A stretch of 64,000 nucleotides of DNA from CALBZH01 sp964538515 (GCA_964538515.1 CAZIEW010000006.1:1-64000); one strand, 5' to 3'. Positions 16,376 to 25,043 are shown, counted from the first letter of the stretch. The notes: generated by a model not told the origin, from the letters alone. Made by a program: numbers and translations.

Positions 16376-17185
16376 TCAGACCAGTCTCCTGACCAGGTCA
16401 TAGAACATCCTCGTCCCCACGATGAGGAGCAAAACGGCGAACACGCGCTTGAGCCGATCAACGGGCAAGCTGTGGGCCAGGCGGACGCCAAGGGGCGCCG
16501 TCAGAACACTGGCAGCCACGATTCCGAACAAAGCCGGCAAGTACACATAGCCGATGGACAGCTCCGGCAGACCCGATACCTTCAGGCCATTCACAACGTA
16601 CCCGACCGTTCCGGCAATCGCAATGGGAAAACCAATGGCAGCCGATGTCCCGATGGCGTGGTGGACCGGAATGTTACACCAAACCATGAACGGCACCGAG
16701 AGCGTGCCGCCGCCGATGCCAACCAGGCTGGAGACGACCCCGATCACGTTGCCGGCCCCGAACATGCCGGGAAGTCCAGGGAGCCCCCGAGACGGTTTGG
16801 GCTTCTTGTTGGTGAGCATCTGGGAGGCCACGTAATAGAGGAAGAGCACGAAGAAGCCTTTGAGAAACTCCGTCGACATACGGGCGGCGATGCAGGAGCC
16901 GAGCAACGTCCCGGTCAGAATGCCCACCGTGATGCGCTTCACGATGTCCCAGTGAACGGCCCCGCGTCGGTGATGCGCCATGAAGCTCGATACGGCCGTA
17001 AACATGATGCTCGCCATGGAGGTCCCCAGGGCAAGATGCATCATCGACTCGTGCGGCACCCCCTGAAGCGTAAAGCAGAAAACCAGCATCGGGACAATCA
17101 CGAGACCGCCGCCGATTCCGAGCAGACCCGCCAGGATCCCCGCCACAACGCCCACCGCAAGATACGTCACCACAATCGTTATCAT
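16376..17185 (-). CDS. TauE/SafE-family sulfite/anion exporter
   Basis: A 269-residue membrane protein with about eight hydrophobic segments. It has the two repeated TauE/SafE signatures: GILAGLLGIGGGLVIVPML at residues 15-33 and VSSLVGIGGGTLSVPFMVW near 150-168. The family exports sulfite, sulfoacetate or other small anions from the cytoplasm; the substrate is not visible here. The start at 17185 has AGGAAGAGGAAAGGG-like purines upstream. It is first in a pair with the unknown 183-residue protein. In a sulfate- or taurine-using anaerobe, sulfite export would be a plausible job, but that is inference. Confidence 0.9.
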   Translation of the reverse strand: MITIVVTYLAVGVVAGILAGLLGIGGGLVIVPMLVFCFTLQGVPHESMMHLALGTSMASIMFTAVSSFMAHHRRGAVHWDIVKRITVGILTGTLLGSCIAARMSTEFLKGFFVLFLYYVASQMLTNKKPKPSRGLPGLPGMFGAGNVIGVVSSLVGIGGGTLSVPFMVWCNIPVHHAIGTSAAIGFPIAIAGTVGYVVNGLKVSGLPELSIGYVYLPALFGIVAASVLTAPLGVRLAHSLPVDRLKRVFAVLLLIVGTRMFYDLVRRLV

Positions 17186-17294
17186 AGCCCTTCCTCTTTC
17201 CTCATCATGGGGAGCCGTCCCCTTTTGCCTGACAAGTCAATCCACGGAGACCACCCCGCCAACCGCCCCACACCGATCCTAAACTCGCGGTCGC

Positions 17295-18023
17295 TCACCC
17301 TCGTCCCCCCAAAAGGACTTGCTCAACCGACCGAAGATGCGCTCTCATGGCTGAGGCTGCCGTCTCGGCATCGCCGCTCTCGAGCGCCGTAATGAGCTCC
17401 AGGTGGCCCACAACCGAGAGTCTACGCCTCTCCGGGCTTTGGAGGGGCTCAGCGCGGCTCTCGTTCACAATCTCCATGATCGTCTTCACAACCCGAAGCA
17501 GCACCCGGTTCCCAGCCGCCTTCGCCACCTCGAAGTGAAAGGCGGCATCGAGGTCACCGTAGCACTCCCCCGCAAGGTTTCTCCGCTCCTGGTCGCAAAC
17601 GATGATCTTGAGTCGCTCGAGCTGTGCACGCGTGATGCGGCGTGCGGCCAGGGCGGCAACCTGAGGCTCCACCAGGAGACGAAATTCCATGATCTCCCTC
17701 AGCGATTCTTTCTGGGCTTGGATCGCCGCCGCCAAGGCCCCTTCGAACCTCTCGGCATCCGGACTGCACACGTAGGTCCCGTCCCCCTGCCGGCTCTCCA
17801 AGATGCCCTTCTCCGCGAGGGCCTGGATCGCCTGCCGGACAGAATTGCGCGAAACCTTGAACTGAGCCGCGAGGGTCCTTTCAGGAGGCAGACGGTCCCC
17901 AACGCCGAGCTCCCCGGAATCGATCATCTGCCGAATCCGGCTCAAGATCTCGCCGTAGAGATACTTGGGGCGCTGGCTGCGGATCTCCTGGTCCTTCTCT
18001 GCCGTATCGCTCATTGCATCCAT
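17295..18023 (-). CDS. FadR-type (GntR family, FCD domain) transcriptional regulator
   Basis: A 242-residue repressor. The N-terminal winged helix runs LYGEILSRIRQMIDSGELGV, LPPERTLAAQFKVSRNSVRQ and GILESRQGDGTYV (residues about 18-80). The C-terminal FCD effector domain shows EFRLLVEPQVAALAARR, DLDAAFHFEVAKAAGN and a late HLELITALESGD, with the His/Asp residues that hold metal or carboxylate ligands. Family members sense lactate, pyruvate or other acids. Two operator-like palindromes lie just upstream (18048-18060, 18072-18092), so autoregulation is likely. The frame is open upstream through a truncated permease. The starts at 18023 or 18014 are preferred because the HTH protein begins there. 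Confidence 0.88.
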   Translation of the reverse strand: MDAMSDTAEKDQEIRSQRPKYLYGEILSRIRQMIDSGELGVGDRLPPERTLAAQFKVSRNSVRQAIQALAEKGILESRQGDGTYVCSPDAERFEGALAAAIQAQKESLREIMEFRLLVEPQVAALAARRITRAQLERLKIIVCDQERRNLAGECYGDLDAAFHFEVAKAAGNRVLLRVVKTIMEIVNESRAEPLQSPERRRLSVVGHLELITALESGDAETAASAMRAHLRSVEQVLLGGRG

Positions 18024-18047
18024 CCCTGACCCCGCATCACCTCTGTT

Positions 18048-18060
18048 TTGGATCAACCAA
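18048..18060. promoter_or_regulatory. operator-like half-conserved palindrome
   Basis: TTGGATCAACCAA, an imperfect version of the TTGGTCnnACCAA element bound by FadR-subfamily regulators. It is centred 28 bp from the perfect copy and 25-37 bp before the GntR start, which suggests cooperative self-repression. Confidence 0.55.
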
Positions 18061-18955
18061 TTTCTGAAATAGATATTGGTCCAACCAATATCACGGCTTT
18101 CACAGGGAATCAAGCCAATTTCTTGCATCCTTGTCACCTTCCCGGGCCGGATCAGGCCGTCGAGGTGCCTGGCCCAATGGGCGAGGCTCCACGAAGCGGG
18201 CAGCGCACTCGGATGGAACCAGGTTTCCGCAAACGACCAGATCGTCATGGCCACGGTTCCCAGGACGGAGAGTCCCACAAGAAGCCCGAAGACGCATCCC
18301 CAAAGGGCGCTCGCACCTTGAGGGAAGCTCCCCTGCCGGCCACCCGTCAGCCAGGGCCTGGCCATTGCTGCAACCGCTTTTTCAGCAACCCGCCACGCGC
18401 AGATACTCAAGAAGACGACGGCCGGCTGGAGACAGGCACCGGCCGAGGCGGGAAAAACCATTGAGAGGTCCCGGTCCATGAACATGCGGAAGACCACCGT
18501 GCTCAGCGGTGCGGGGGTGGTCGGAGCCGGAATCACCGCCACATCCACCACGGAAAGCGAAAATGCGAGCACGGCATAGACGGGCAGCCTGATTTGGGAG
18601 TAGATTTGAGGCAACACGGTCTTGAGCCATGCGGAGACGGGCGTATACCCGACGGATCTTGCAACGGCCATGATCTCCTGGGACTTCACCTGTCCCAGGG
18701 CGGCCACGGTCATGAGCATCAGGTACGGAACCTCTTTCAAGAGCAATCCCGGCACGAAGGAGAGGCCCCAGGGATCATGGACAATGGCGATGTTCGGAGG
18801 GCGCTCCCAGCCCGTGAGCCGGGGAGAGACCAGACGGACGAGCCAGCCGCTGGGAGCGATCACAAAGGAAAGCCCGAGGGCCACCGCCACGTGGGGGGTG
18901 GCCAGCAGGGGGGAGAGCACCGACTGCGCCATCTGGAAGAGCCGGGTATTGTGAA
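18060..18955 (-). pseudogene. ABC transporter permease remnant (N-terminal half, thiamine/iron-type two-domain permease)
   Basis: The frame from about 18955 down to 18060 reads as the first half of a binding-protein-dependent permease. Recognisable segments are SPLLATPHVAVALGLSFV, IAPSGWLVRLVSPRLTGW, the EVPYLMLM...ARSVGYTPVSAWLKTV cytoplasmic loop (the EAA-type coupling loop) and LPVYAVLAFSLSVVDVAVI. Such permeases normally run about 550 residues with two halves and a start Met before the first helix. Here the N-terminus is replaced by a piece of a radical SAM gene. The C-terminal half is missing, and the frame runs into the GntR gene. It is almost certainly non-functional. Confidence 0.7.
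18072..18092. promoter_or_regulatory. perfect FadR-type operator palindrome
   Basis: The 21-bp element begins GATATTGGT and ends ACCAATATC with a three-base centre (CCA), giving perfect 9-bp arms. The core TTGGTCCAACCAA matches the operators of PdhR/LldR-like GntR regulators. It lies about 50 bp before the FadR-type gene and is its probable binding site. Confidence 0.75.
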
Positions 18956-19488
18956 CGACACTGCAAACCCGACGCTCGCATTCCGGCGGCTTCAAACAGG
19001 CCGGTAAGCCATTCCCGAAAGGCGTCCTGTCCCTCGTGAGCAACGCTCTGATGAAAACCGTCGAGGGAAGAAGCCGAAATCATCCACACATTCCGGTCCA
19101 GAAGGTCGTCCACGATTTGCGGGCTCAGCAGGTCTCCCGCTGTCTGGATCACCGGTTTGACGCCGCTTGTGGCTTCATAGCGCTCCGTCAGCGCATCGAG
19201 GAGCGGGTAGAGCACCTCGGTTCGCACCGGGTCCAGAAGCACCTCCCCACCGGACAAAACGATTCTTCCGATTTTCGAGGCAAAGGTGCCGTCTTCCCGC
19301 TGATCGTCGCGGTCCGTGTAAACGATCGATTCGGGAAGATGGGAAACGATCGCCGGAAAGGCGGATTGGCTTCGGGAAGTGATCGCCTCCAGTTCACTGC
19401 CGGAGTAGGGCCGAGACCTCCTGTCATAGCAGTGAGGGCACGCACGCCGACAAGCCCAGGATATGACGTAGTAAATGGACTCCAACAA
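18955..19488 (-). pseudogene. radical SAM protein, N-terminal remnant
   Basis: The frame starting near 19488 (TTG, no good ribosome site) encodes ESIYYVISWACRRACPHCYD. The CxxxCxxC binds the SAM-linked 4Fe-4S cluster. It continues with GRIVLSGGEVLLDP (the GGE motif) and PVIQTAGDLL, VWMISASSLDGFHQ up to about residue 170. Then the sequence switches abruptly into an ABC permease in another frame, so the rest of the radical SAM domain is lost. It lies 20 bp after the sigma-factor gene. This gene order suggests it was once the next gene of that operon. Function is lost or severely altered. Confidence 0.7.
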
Positions 19489-19508
19489 GACCCGACGATT
19501 CCCCTGTC

Positions 19509-20090
19509 CTACGAGAACCAGTTCAATTCAAGACAGCGCCTGAGGCGCTGCCTCGCCCGGTAGAGAAGCACCCCGAGGTTGTTGGGGGTGACTTCCATGA
19601 CCCCGGAAACTTCTTCGATATCCATCTGCTCGATCTCACGCAGAGCGAAGGCGTGCGCCATTCGGCTCGGAAGCTCCTCCATGCAGGTCATCAGGACATC
19701 CCAGAAGCCTTTTGCCTCCAGCACCTTCCCCGGGTCGCCGCCCCAGCGGGAAGGCTTGACGGCCCACCGACCGCTCCGGTCGAAGAGATGCTCGGGAATA
19801 TCCTCGAGGGGCAATTCGGCGCTCACCGATCTCTCTCGACTGGCCTTGCGGATGTGGTCGACGATCTTATGCCTGAGAATACCGAGCAGCCACGTCTTCT
19901 CGGAAGATCGCGCATGAAAGTCTTCCCTGGCATGAAGGGCTGCGAGAAGGGTCTCCTGGACCAGGTCTTCCGCGACGTCCCGCCTCTGCACCCGACGCAG
20001 TGCATAGCGAAACAACAGGTCCCCGTACTCGGCGACCCAAGCTTCGGGGTTTGTGACTGGAGTGGAGCTGTCCGTTGCTTCGAGGCTCAT
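19509..20090 (-). CDS. ECF-type sigma-70 family RNA polymerase sigma factor
   Basis: A 193-residue sigma factor. Region 2 is seen as WVAEYGDLLFRYALRRVQRR, DVAEDLVQETLLAALHAR and KTWLLGILRHKIVDHIR (residues about 15-80). Region 4 is MEELPSRMAHAFALREIEQM, EEVSGVMEVTPNNLGVLLYR and ARQRLRRCLE near the C-terminus. The insert between regions (SAELPLEDIPEHLFDRSGRW) is typical of the sigma subgroup often paired with a zinc-finger anti-sigma protein. The Met at 20090 starts region 2 at the usual distance. No anti-sigma gene is adjacent. Two orphan zf-HC2-like genes elsewhere in the window (26731, 31147) are candidates by type only. Confidence 0.88.
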   Translation of the reverse strand: MSLEATDSSTPVTNPEAWVAEYGDLLFRYALRRVQRRDVAEDLVQETLLAALHAREDFHARSSEKTWLLGILRHKIVDHIRKASRERSVSAELPLEDIPEHLFDRSGRWAVKPSRWGGDPGKVLEAKGFWDVLMTCMEELPSRMAHAFALREIEQMDIEEVSGVMEVTPNNLGVLLYRARQRLRRCLELNWFS

Positions 20091-20227
20091 CGTTGCTCGC
20101 GCCGGTCCACGCTGTAGTCGTTCGGGACAGAAGATCCTTACGGGTCCGGTTGGAAAAAAGAGAGGTGTCAGTCGCGAACGGAATGGACCGCTTGGGATGC
20201 TCTGCCGGCTCAAAGATTAACTTCATG

Positions 20228-20277
20228 TTGACAAAAAGGGCGCACCCGTGTCAATTGAAAAAACCGACCGATCGGTC
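20228..20277 (+). promoter_or_regulatory. TetR-gene promoter region with palindromic operator
   Basis: TTGACA at 20228-20233 could be a -35 element with TCAATT 17 bp on. The perfect 12-bp palindrome GACCGATCGGTC (20266-20277) lies between it and the TetR-type start at 20300. Palindromes of the form GACCGnnCGGTC are common operators for TetR regulators, so self-repression is likely. Confidence 0.6.
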
Positions 20278-20299
20278 AATTTTGATGATGGAGGACCTC

Positions 20300-20962
20300 G
20301 TGGCGACCAAAGGAGAGCGGACCCGGGCAAGAATCGTGATGGAGGCTGCCGGGCTGATGGAGCAGAAAGGATTTGCCGGCACGAGCATCAACGAGCTCCT
20401 GAAGCGATGTGGGATCAGAAAGGGGAGTCTCTACTTTCATTTTCCGGGCAAGGAGGATTTGGAAAAGGCCGTATTGGAGCGTGCCCGGGAGGAGTTCATG
20501 GGGTTTCTCACAAGCTCGCTCGCGGGCGCGACTCCGGGAAAAGCGCTCGAAAATTTCTTCACGGCGGTCCTCGAAAAACACCGATGCAAGGGATTTTCGG
20601 GAGGTTGAATTTTCGGCAACAGCGCTCTGGAAGTGAGCGATACGGAACATGCTCTGACCCGCCTGATCGCGAGTGTCTTCGAAGAGTGGACGGTGCGCAT
20701 TCAGGAGGTGGTCGCAGCGGCCCAGGAGTCGGGTGAAGTGAGGCGGGACCTCTCCTCGGAAGCCGTTGCCCTGCACATTCTCTTCGCCATTGAAGGGGGA
20801 ATCATGCTCTCCCGGCTGAAGAAGGAGGAAGCGCCGCTGAAAAACTGCCTCGAGACACTGAGGGATCTTCTGCTTGTCGGGAATGGCGACCCGCCAAGCT
20901 CCGGTGGAGCAACGGTTCAGGGCCGGCAGCACGACCCGTGGGCGGATGGGAACGAGCCATGA
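20300..20962 (+). CDS. TetR family regulator with in-frame UGA (candidate selenoprotein)
   Basis: With the UGA at 20606-20608 read through, this is a 220-residue TetR repressor. The helix-turn-helix is TRARIVMEAAGLMEQKGFAG, TSINELLKRCGIRKGSLYFH and FPGKEDLEKAVLE. The ligand domain continues in the same frame past the UGA: GFSGG-U-IFGNSALEVSDTEHA. Homologues carry Cys in a GGC(I/L)xGN motif at this point, so residue 103 would be Sec. A 5-bp hairpin CGCTC/GAGCG with loop TGGAAGT starts 14 nt after the UGA. GTG 20300 is chosen because GGAGG lies 5 nt upstream. A nonsense mutation or sequencing error (TGC to TGA) is the alternative. Confidence 0.7.
20609..20639 (+). promoter_or_regulatory. possible SECIS-like hairpin (TetR gene)
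   Basis: Immediately 3' of the UGA, CGCTC (20623-20627) pairs with GAGCG (20635-20639) across a 7-nt loop that contains GG. Distance and size fit bacterial SECIS elements, but the stem is short and the loop lacks the common GU, so the support is moderate. Confidence 0.4.
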
Positions 20963-20994
20963 GCCCTGGCAATCGACCTTGAGGAGTGATACTC

Positions 20995-21624
20995 ATGGAC
21001 CAGTCCACGATGGGACGTTTGACAAGAGCAACGGTGGAAAGACCGACCTCCCCAGGCGAGATGAAACCTCGTGCCTTGATCGCCTGCAGTGTATTCGAAC
21101 AGGAGGTCCGAGCGGTTCTCGACCCCGATCTCCAAGTCGAGATCGTCTGGGTTGAGGCAGCCCTTCACGCCGTTCCGGAAAGGCTCGAAGAGACGCTGCT
21201 CGGAATCCTTTCAGATGAGAACATGCGGAATAAGGATATCCGAATCCTTTTCGGGATCGGCTGCCACCCGGACGTCGCTCATCATGCCGAACGTTTCGGT
21301 GCCCGGCTCTCTCCGGTGAAGAACTGCATCGAGGCCTTCTGCGGGGACCAGGCCAGGGAGCTGGAAGCGAATCGCACCTTGGTCATGACTCCCGGCTGGG
21401 TCAGGGCCTGGCCCAATATCATGGATGCCCTCGGCTGGAACGAGGTCGATGTCCGAATCAACCTGGGACGATACGACAGGATTCTCCTTCTGGAGCCCGG
21501 AATCGAGCCGCTGACCGACGAAGAGATCCTGAGCTTTTTCGATCTCACCCAGGTTCCCGTGGAGGTGCAGCCCCTCAGCCTGGATCATTTCAGGAGCGTT
21601 CTCGCAGAGGCCGTTGAGGGCTGA
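20995..21624 (+). CDS. DUF1638 family protein
   Basis: A 209-residue protein matching DUF1638. It has ALIACSVFEQEVRAVL, then VEAALHAVPERLEETLLGIL, LFGIGCHPDV and SPVKNCIEAFCGDQARELE. WVRAWPNIMDALGWNEVDVR and NLGRYDRILLLEPGIEPLTD follow. These proteins are common in methanogens and anaerobic Deltaproteobacteria with corrinoid/methyltransferase systems. Their conserved Cys residues suggest metal binding, but no activity is established. The ATG at 20995 is preferred over a GTG at 20986 because GAGGAG lies 8 nt upstream. It follows the TetR gene by 32 bp on the same strand and may be co-transcribed or controlled by it. Confidence 0.85.
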   Translation: MDQSTMGRLTRATVERPTSPGEMKPRALIACSVFEQEVRAVLDPDLQVEIVWVEAALHAVPERLEETLLGILSDENMRNKDIRILFGIGCHPDVAHHAERFGARLSPVKNCIEAFCGDQARELEANRTLVMTPGWVRAWPNIMDALGWNEVDVRINLGRYDRILLLEPGIEPLTDEEILSFFDLTQVPVEVQPLSLDHFRSVLAEAVEG

Positions 21625-21973
21625 TTCTCTTCTCATCATTTGGGCCAAAAATATCTTTATGAGGGGCCTTCGTCATTTCGGGATGTTTGAGCGGTGACGA
21701 TTCATCTCCATACGAGGACCCCCTGCTTTCATGGGCGAACGACTTCTTTCACGGCGGGCAGGGGGAAGTTCAGTCGGGCAAAATGAAGGAATCGTGGATC
21801 CGACCTGGGATGCCAACGCCACAGTGCCCTGCGCATCCCCATAGAGAGTTATCAGAAGGAATGTGGCTTCCCGCCTCAAACCCTCTGGGTCCGCCGCTAC
21901 TCTTTAAAGGTTGTCACAACATACCTGTCCCTGCTGATCTTTCTGGCGCCTGCTCGATCGCGGTTTAAACCCA
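21625..21973. other. intergenic region between convergent genes, nothing recognised
   Basis: About 350 bp between the DUF1638 gene and the 3' end of the peroxiredoxin-like gene. No gene, hairpin with T-run or repeat stood out. Confidence 0.5.
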
Positions 21974-22633
21974 CTAAAACCAAATTGACAGAGCAAGAGC
22001 CTTGAGCACCTCCACGGTGTCGGCGGGATCGGGTCGGACCATGTAATCCGCGCTCACCTCGGCGGCGCGAATGATTCCCTCCCGGTCGATCACGAAGCGC
22101 GCGGGCATCGGCAGGGTCCAGGAATCATCCCCATTGAATTTGACCAGGTCGATTCCAAACCCGAGATACACCTTCCGCAAATCCTCCGGCAGTGGATAGA
22201 CCAGGTTGAACGCAGCCGCCACCCGGTTTCCCGGGTCGCTCAGAATTTGGAACGTGAGCCCTTTGTCTTCCGCAAACTTGCGGTTGAACGATTCAAGCTG
22301 CGGTGTGACGGCGACGAGGGTCGCGCCGAGCGATTCGATTTCCGGAAGGACCTTTTGGAGAGCTGCCAGCTCCGCATTGCAGTAGGGTCACCAGCCGCCC
22401 CGGTAGAAGCTCAGAACCATCGGACCGCTCTCCAGGAGAGCGCGGGATTCCACCCTGCCCTGGGTACCGTGGAGGGTAAACTCGGGAGCCCGGTCACCGA
22501 CCTTCGGGGCTCGATCCAGGATCCCGGATTTCATGAGCTCCTCGGTCGCCCGATGCATCACGGCCAGGGCTTCTGCCGGAATCCTGGCCTCGGACTTTGC
22601 CTTCATGGCATTCAGTTGCTCCTGCAGGCTCAT
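21974..22633 (-). CDS. peroxiredoxin-like (AhpC/TSA) selenoprotein, UxxC motif
   Basis: Two frames in register are joined by a UGA at 22390-22388. Together they make a 219-residue AhpC/TSA-family protein: VGDRAPEFTLHGTQGRV, VLSFYRGGW-U-PYCNAELAA, then LVAVTPQLESFNRKFAEDKG, LTFQILSDPGNRVA and PARFVIDREGIIRAAEVSAD. Residue 82 (UGA) is where family members have the catalytic Cys of GGWCPYC, so selenocysteine is expected; Sec-containing peroxiredoxin-like proteins of this type are known. A hairpin follows 14 nt after the UGA. ATG 22633 has GGAGGTGACACCC. It probably reduces peroxides. It lies downstream of a DUF547 gene on the same strand. Confidence 0.88.
22357..22373 (-). promoter_or_regulatory. 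SECIS-like hairpin (peroxiredoxin-like gene)
   Basis: On the minus strand GGAGCT pairs with AGCTCTCC leaving one bulged T, loop GGC, starting 14 nt after the UGA. A bulged U near the loop and G residues in the loop recall the E. coli fdhF SECIS. Confidence 0.55.
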
Positions 22634-22654
22634 GGGTGTCACCTCCATCTGGAG

Positions 22655-23413
22655 TCATTTTCCGTTGAGGGTCCAGTCATAGGAGAGATACTGGACCTTG
22701 ATCCCATCCCCGATGGCCTGGATTTTGTTTTTCATGCCATCGGAAGCGTACCGGAGGAAGAACGAGACGATCCCGTCTTTGAAATCCCCGCCATACCAGT
22801 CAAAGATCTTGCTCACGTAAAGGATATTGCCCTTCAGGTAATTGCGCTCAGGATTGTTCACGAACGCCCTGGCAGCGTCGTCCAGCTGCCGGTCGAGGGT
22901 GTCCCCTCGATAAGGCTCGGAAATCAGTGGAGGGCAGCTTTTCGCCGCACAGTTGACGGCGAAGTGAATCCGGGGATCCTGGAACCTCGGGCGTATGATT
23001 CCGTGCTCGATGTCATCCAGGGTCATGGTCCTTCCCTCGAGACGAACGAATTCCTTCTTCCAAGGGGTTTTCCACAGTGTGCCTAAGTCCTTGATGGATT
23101 TGATGTCCGGATACCCGGTGAGGACCAGTTTGATGGTGTAGGCGTTGTACGCATTGATGTAAAAGGCGAGCTGCTCACTCCTGGAGAGCTTTTCGGGCCG
23201 ACCATGCTCCAGATGCTGAAGATATCGATCCAGCTTGTCTTCCTCGGCTTTGAAACCGGCATAATCGACTCTTCCATCGTGCACATGCTTTTGAAGCAGC
23301 TCGCCGTAAAGGCTGTCATCCGCCCTTTCCGCAGCCCACCCCACGGCAGGCGGACCGGCGAGGACCAAAGCGATGAAACCGACGATTGCGATAAAATACG
23401 TTGCAGACCTCAT
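22655..23413 (-). CDS. exported DUF547 protein
   Basis: A 252-residue protein with a signal peptide (MRSATYFIAIVGFIALVLAG then PPAVGWA-AE). DUF547 signatures are VDYAGFKAEEDKLDRYLQHL, LAFYINAYNAYTIKLVLTGY, DDIEHGIIRPRF, HFAVNCAAKSCPPL and KIFDWYGGDF. The family has a papain-like fold proposed for some members, with conserved Cys (in NCAAKSCPP) and His, but no proven reaction. The start at 23413 has GAGGAG 6 nt upstream; longer readings lack one. The gene ends 21 bp before the peroxiredoxin-like gene on the same strand, so the two are probably co-transcribed. Confidence 0.88.
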   Translation of the reverse strand: MRSATYFIAIVGFIALVLAGPPAVGWAAERADDSLYGELLQKHVHDGRVDYAGFKAEEDKLDRYLQHLEHGRPEKLSRSEQLAFYINAYNAYTIKLVLTGYPDIKSIKDLGTLWKTPWKKEFVRLEGRTMTLDDIEHGIIRPRFQDPRIHFAVNCAAKSCPPLISEPYRGDTLDRQLDDAARAFVNNPERNYLKGNILYVSKIFDWYGGDFKDGIVSFFLRYASDGMKNKIQAIGDGIKVQYLSYDWTLNGK

Positions 23414-23695
23414 GGCCATCTCCTCTATTTGTTCGTCGGCGGTTTTTCGCGAGCTTCGCATTTCTTCTTGATTTCCCTGACCCACCTCGAGCCGAGATGA
23501 TCTCCTCGTGCAATCCCCAAGCCTCCATACCTTTTGCTCCTTTTGTCGCGGTCGAAGGCAAGGAATTACAGCAGGTCCATCCCATAACCCACGCATGCTC
23601 TCAAAGAACATGGAGAGAGGAGACAAGCCTCCCCTCTCCCGGGATGAACTGGATGGAGCGCCCGAGCCCGCGGTCGATGTCAATCCTTGTGGCGA

Positions 23696-24118
23696 TTACA
23701 TGGCCTTGGGCACCTTGGCGGAAAGCGCCTCGGCCATGTTCTTCATGTTTCCGGGATCGCCGTCCGGATGACGCATCACCATTACCATCTGCCACTTGCC
23801 GAAGGGCGACTCGGAAAGCGACGCGTTGTAATTTCCCTCACCTTTGGCGTCGGTCTTGAACATGTAGGGCATGCTCCCGGCCCCGGCCTGGCTCTTCGTG
23901 GGCTTCATGTTGACGAACCAGACCGTGTAAACCGAGTCCGGTTTCAGTCCCCTGGCATGGATGGCCAGGCTGTCCTTGGTCAAATGCATGGTGGCGCCGG
24001 CTTTGGGACTGTCTTTCATGGCCATCATGCTCATTTCTCCGGCCCAGGCGAAAGCCGTCAGGCTCGTGATAGTCAGCACCAGGGCGAACAACGTGAGCTT
24101 CTTCAGAGTGTGATTCAT
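23696..24118 (-). CDS. small exported protein of unknown function
   Basis: A 140-residue protein. A signal peptide (MNHTLKKLTLFALVLTITSL then TAFAWA-GE) is followed by a beta-rich domain: ATMHLTKDSLAIHARGLKPD, SVYTVWFVNMKP, YMFKTDAKGEGNYNASL and KWQMVMVMRHPDGDP. The layout recalls CHRD-like or related small secreted domains, but I cannot name the family. The many Met and His residues could bind copper, which is inference. The start at 24118 has a perfect AAAGGAGG site. It follows the glucoamylase remnant on the same strand with 26 bp between, and precedes the DUF547 gene by about 280 bp. Confidence 0.7.
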   Translation of the reverse strand: MNHTLKKLTLFALVLTITSLTAFAWAGEMSMMAMKDSPKAGATMHLTKDSLAIHARGLKPDSVYTVWFVNMKPTKSQAGAGSMPYMFKTDAKGEGNYNASLSESPFGKWQMVMVMRHPDGDPGNMKNMAEALSAKVPKAM

Positions 24119-24144
24119 GGCAAACCTCCTTTGCGTTGTCTTTT

Positions 24145-25043
24145 TCACTTGTGATCACATTGACTGTGGATGGAAAAGCACGTTTCGGGGTAGAGGCGCT
24201 CCATCCAGTTCATCTTTCGAGCATCGGGCACAAGGGAGAGACCGCAGGACGGGCATATCTTCATCTCGCCGAACCGCTTCAAGATCCGCTGCGTGGTGGC
24301 CACCAGGGTGGCGTGGCTCCAGGTGAGGGGGGAAACGGAAAGCGGCTCGCCCGTAATCGGATGGACCTGCTCGGAGAGAACCCCCGAAGGGAGTGCGTGC
24401 TTCTCGATCCAAAGGACCGTTTTGAGCGCCTCCTCGATCTCCGTTTCATCGCCGGCACGCTCCACCAGGTAATTGAATTGTCGAGCCACAGGGTGCAGAC
24501 GAACCAGGGGTTGCCCGTGGCCTCCTGGGTCGACCGGTAATAGTCGTCGTCTTCATGGCGGGCCATGCCGCCGACCGCAGTCTTGACCCAAAGCCTTTCC
24601 CGCAAAGCCGTCATGGTCTTTTCGATTCGCGGGTCCTGCACGGAATAAAGCCCGAAGGCGAAGAGCCCCCAAAGACTTGCATCGGCCGTCATGTCCACTT
24701 CGAGCTTTCCCTGATCGTCCCGGTAAAGCCCTCGGTAGAACCGGTTGTGCTCTTCCCGCCAGAGATGCCTGGAGGCGGTGTCCCGGCATTCGATGGCCAG
24801 GCCGAGCGTTTCGTGTCGCAGGCGAACCCGGGTCACCAGGGTGTCGTCTTCGTAGCGCAGATCGCGCTCCCAATCGGGACCGACCCACGAGAAGGCCCCC
24901 TCGACCCAGACCCCGAAGCGTCCGTGGTTTCCGCCCAGGTGATTTTCCTGTCCCACGTGCGGGAAGTAGAGGTCCCTCATGCAATATTCGTCATCGAAAC
25001 AGGCGAGGAGCCTGCCGTTTCCAACGGGTATATTCCTGGCCAT
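24145..25043 (-). pseudogene. GH15 glucoamylase-like gene, internally deleted and frameshifted
   Basis: The 5' part (ATG 25043, AAGGAG upstream) gives MARNIPVGNGRLLACFDDEY and MRDLYFPHVGQENHLGGNHG, the N-terminal super-sandwich start of bacterial GH15 glucoamylase/dextran-glucosidase proteins, up to AIECRDTA. The sequence then jumps to HNRFYRGLYRDDQGKLEVDM, TADASLWGLFAFGLYSV and GNPWFVCTLWL, which belong to the C-terminal catalytic barrel. About 300 residues between are missing. A one-base deletion near 24487 shifts the frame to ARQFNYLVERAGDETEIEEA. Intact relatives are about 600-650 residues, so this copy cannot be active. Confidence 0.75.

Noticed and set aside
16181..17392. 403-codon plus-strand frame over the TauE exporter
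   Set aside because: Antisense to a clear membrane protein; hydrophilic low-complexity translation.
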